A stretch of 34,007 bases of DNA. It comes from Chloroflexota bacterium (GTDB lineage: Bacteria; Chloroflexota; Chloroflexia; Chloroheliales; Chloroheliaceae). The translations under genes and the position numbers were made by a program. The notes beneath the pieces are model-generated. The model worked only from the letters and a program-made list of their open reading frames with translations, did no database searches and was not told the DNA's origin. This document shows positions 32,399-34,007 of the stretch, piece after piece (the stretch's first letter is position 1; each line of letters begins with the position of its first letter). The DNA lies in contig CADDZM010000022.1 in assembly GCA_902812345.1 (NCBI GenBank), positions 1 to 34,007 on the forward strand. The letters run 5' to 3'.

Positions 32399-33166
32399 AT
32401 GAAGTACGAACTGGTAGATTTAGCCTTTGAAGAAGATTTCGCCACTATAACCATGAATAACCCGCAGCGTCGCAACGCCCTGTCAGTGCGGCACATGCAA
32501 GAGTTAAAGGCGGCGTTTGAGGAAGCCGGGGAAAGCAAGGCCAGGGGCGTTATCCTGGCCGGAAACGGCCCGGTCTTTAGCTCCGGCCACGATTTCTCGG
32601 ATATGATTGGCCGGGATTTAAGCGAGATGCGGAAAATAATGCGTCTCTGCACCGAAATGATGGAAACAATCCAAACCATTCCCCAACCGGTGCTGGCCCG
32701 GGTCCACGCTATGGCGGTTGCGGCAGGCTGCCAGCTTGTAGCAACCTGCGACCTGGCCGTAGCCTCGGAAGAAGCTTCTTTTGGTACGCCGGGTGGGGCG
32801 GGCGGCTGGTTCTGCACGACTCCGATGGTCGCGGTAAGCCGCAATATTGGCCGCAAGCGCGCCCTGGAAATGCTTTTTACTGGCGAACGGATAGACGCGC
32901 GCACTGCCTACGAATGGGGTCTGGTGAACCGGGTCGTACCCGCCGAACGGCTGGTAGAAGAGTCCCGGTGCCTGCTCGTAGCCGCTACCAGGGGCAGCGC
33001 TATTAGCAAAGGCATCGGCAAGCAATCTTTCTACGCTCAAATTGACCTTGACCAACCAAAAGCCTATAGCTATGCAATCGAGGTAATGGCTGCCACCTCA
33101 CAAATGCCCCACGCCCAGGAAGGCATGAGAGCCTTCACCGAGAAGCGCAAGCCAAAGTTTGATTAG
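32399..33166 (+). CDS. ECHDC3-like crotonase-superfamily protein lacking both hydratase glutamates
   Basis: A 255-residue crotonase-fold protein of normal length. The CoA and oxyanion-hole regions SSGHDFSDM and AMAVAAGCQLVATCDLAVAS are present. In enoyl-CoA hydratase the two catalytic glutamates (144 and 164 of the rat enzyme) lie in GCEL and PE; here they are Gln112 (GCQL) and Gly132 (TPGGAGGWF). The same pattern, with GCQLVA, TPG and ALEMLFTGE, is found from memory in the ECHDC3 group. Classical hydration of trans-2-enoyl-CoA is therefore unlikely; the real reaction is unknown. A strong AGGAGG lies nine bases before the ATG. It is a single-gene unit behind its own promoter. Confidence 0.88.
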   Translation: MKYELVDLAFEEDFATITMNNPQRRNALSVRHMQELKAAFEEAGESKARGVILAGNGPVFSSGHDFSDMIGRDLSEMRKIMRLCTEMMETIQTIPQPVLARVHAMAVAAGCQLVATCDLAVASEEASFGTPGGAGGWFCTTPMVAVSRNIGRKRALEMLFTGERIDARTAYEWGLVNRVVPAERLVEESRCLLVAATRGSAISKGIGKQSFYAQIDLDQPKAYSYAIEVMAATSQMPHAQEGMRAFTEKRKPKFD

Positions 33167-33175
33167 TCTATCGAA

Positions 33176-33206
33176 AGGCCGGTGTAAAACCCGGCTTTTC
33201 TTTTAA
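33176..33206 (+). terminator. Terminator of the crotonase gene
   Basis: AAGGCCGG pairs with CCGGCTT across a loop of eight to ten bases, followed by TTTTCTTTT. Confidence 0.75.
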
Positions 33207-33244
33207 AAGAATACACACGTTCAACTTTTAACGTCTAACGAGTC

Positions 33245-34007
33245 ATGCGCATTACTTTATTAACCCAATATTACCCGCCAGAAACCGGCGCGCCCCAGAC
33301 CAGGCTGGCATTACTGGCCCGCCGCCTGACCGAGCGGGGCCACCGGGTCACGGTCCTGACTGCTATGCCGAATTACCCCAAAGGCCAGATCTACTCTGGT
33401 TATGGCGGCCTGTTCAAGCGGGAGAAAATCGAGGGTGTCGAGGTTATTCGCGCTTACATCTATCCTTCCCAGAAGGCCAGTTTTCTGCCTCGCATGGGCA
33501 ACTATTTTTCGTTTGTCATTTCCTCGGCCCTGGTTGGTAGCTTTGCCCTCAAACGCGCCGATTATTTGATAGTCGAAAGCCCGCCCCTGTTTCTGGGCCT
33601 GTCGGCTTACTGGTTGAGCTGCCTGAAGCGGACCCGGATGGTCTTTAACGTAGCCGACCCCTGGCCGGAAAAGCTGGCGAACATGGGTATTTTGCGACCG
33701 GAAAGCCGGCTATACCGGATAAGCGCCGGGCTGGCCTCCTTCCTCTATAAAAAGTCCTGGCTTGTCTCGGCCCAGGAAAAAGGGGTCGCGGCGGAAATCC
33801 ACCAAAATTTCCCAAAAACCCGGACTTATTTTTTCTCTAATGGCGCGGACACCTCGGTCTTTGGCCCGGATAAAGCCACCCCCGCTGCCCGTCAGCTTCT
33901 GGCCGGAGACGCCGAAAACCTGGCCGTCTTTGCCGGGTCGCACAACCTGATCCAGGGGCTGGACGCGGTCCTGGCTGCCGCCGAGCTTTTAAAAGACCGC
34001 CTTAATT
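33245..34007 (+). CDS. Glycosyltransferase family 4 (WbuB-like), cut by the window end
   Basis: The first 254 residues of a GT-B glycosyltransferase that continues beyond the window. The N-terminus MRITLLTQYYPPETGAPQTR, then RRLTERGHRVTVLTAMPNYP and KREKIEGVEVIRAYIYPS, fits the WbuB-like GT4 group. FNVADPWPEKLANMGIL and FSNGADTSVFGP mark the domain linker and the start of the nucleotide-sugar domain. Such enzymes add a sugar from a nucleotide donor during surface polysaccharide synthesis. The ATG at 33245 matches the family start; the ribosome site is weak. No sugar-gene cluster is visible yet, but more may follow to the right. Confidence 0.88.
   Translation, partial: MRITLLTQYYPPETGAPQTRLALLARRLTERGHRVTVLTAMPNYPKGQIYSGYGGLFKREKIEGVEVIRAYIYPSQKASFLPRMGNYFSFVISSALVGSFALKRADYLIVESPPLFLGLSAYWLSCLKRTRMVFNVADPWPEKLANMGILRPESRLYRISAGLASFLYKKSWLVSAQEKGVAAEIHQNFPKTRTYFFSNGADTSVFGPDKATPAARQLLAGDAENLAVFAGSHNLIQGLDAVLAAAELLKDRLN

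Overview
The window looks like a chromosomal segment of a Gram-positive-type or monoderm bacterium, most plausibly a member of the Chloroflexota. That is inference, not proof. It rests on a DUF3662-FHA plus FHA gene pair outside the usual actinobacterial cell-division setting, a VanW/YoaR-type protein, HslV together with a large Lon, a three-gene acyl-CoA carboxylase set and a very large secreted subtilase. Promoters are sigma-70-like, Shine-Dalgarno sites are often AGGAGG, and GTG and TTG starts are common. Genes are GC-rich and spacers are AT-rich.

Layout. 1-5.1 kb is an accessory-looking zone: a PadR regulator overlapping a chromate transporter, a TauE/SafE permease, a 112-bp MITE-like element with an apparent target duplication, a DMT exporter with a histidine-rich tail, and the remains of a Tn3-like transposon (resolvase, res-like promoter region, a broken divergent reading frame). 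5.4-9.2 kb is an acyl-CoA carboxylase operon (carboxyltransferase, biotin carboxylase, biotin carrier) ending in a strong bidirectional terminator. 9.3-13.7 kb is a 1472-residue secreted S8 protease on the minus strand, followed by a small orphan gene on the plus strand. 14.6-18.5 kb holds uvrA and hslV on the minus strand; hslV appears to start at ACG.

18.5-23.6 kb, plus strand, carries two FHA-domain genes, a membrane-anchored VanW protein and an MFS transporter. The hslV and fhaA promoters are back to back. Between the MFS gene and lon lies a non-coding segment with the marks of an independent structured RNA: a TATAAT element, nested stems and a terminator. lon then has its own promoter and encodes a protein with long charged extensions and an unusual insertion before Walker A. 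27.4-34.0 kb holds an unrecognised 190-residue protein, a PIG3-type quinone oxidoreductase, a SpoU-type RNA methyltransferase, a REC-GGDEF-EAL regulator with a degenerate GGDEF site, an ECHDC3-like crotonase behind a structured leader, and a glycosyltransferase cut off by the window edge.

What works together: PadR likely controls chrA. The three carboxylase genes form one enzyme. The two FHA proteins and VanW point to phosphoprotein-linked cell-envelope control, but no Ser/Thr kinase is in the window. Best leads: the RNA upstream of lon, the crotonase leader with its tiny ORF, the ACG start of hslV, the MITE-like element and the Tn3 remnant. I saw no CRISPR array, rRNA or intact tRNA gene.
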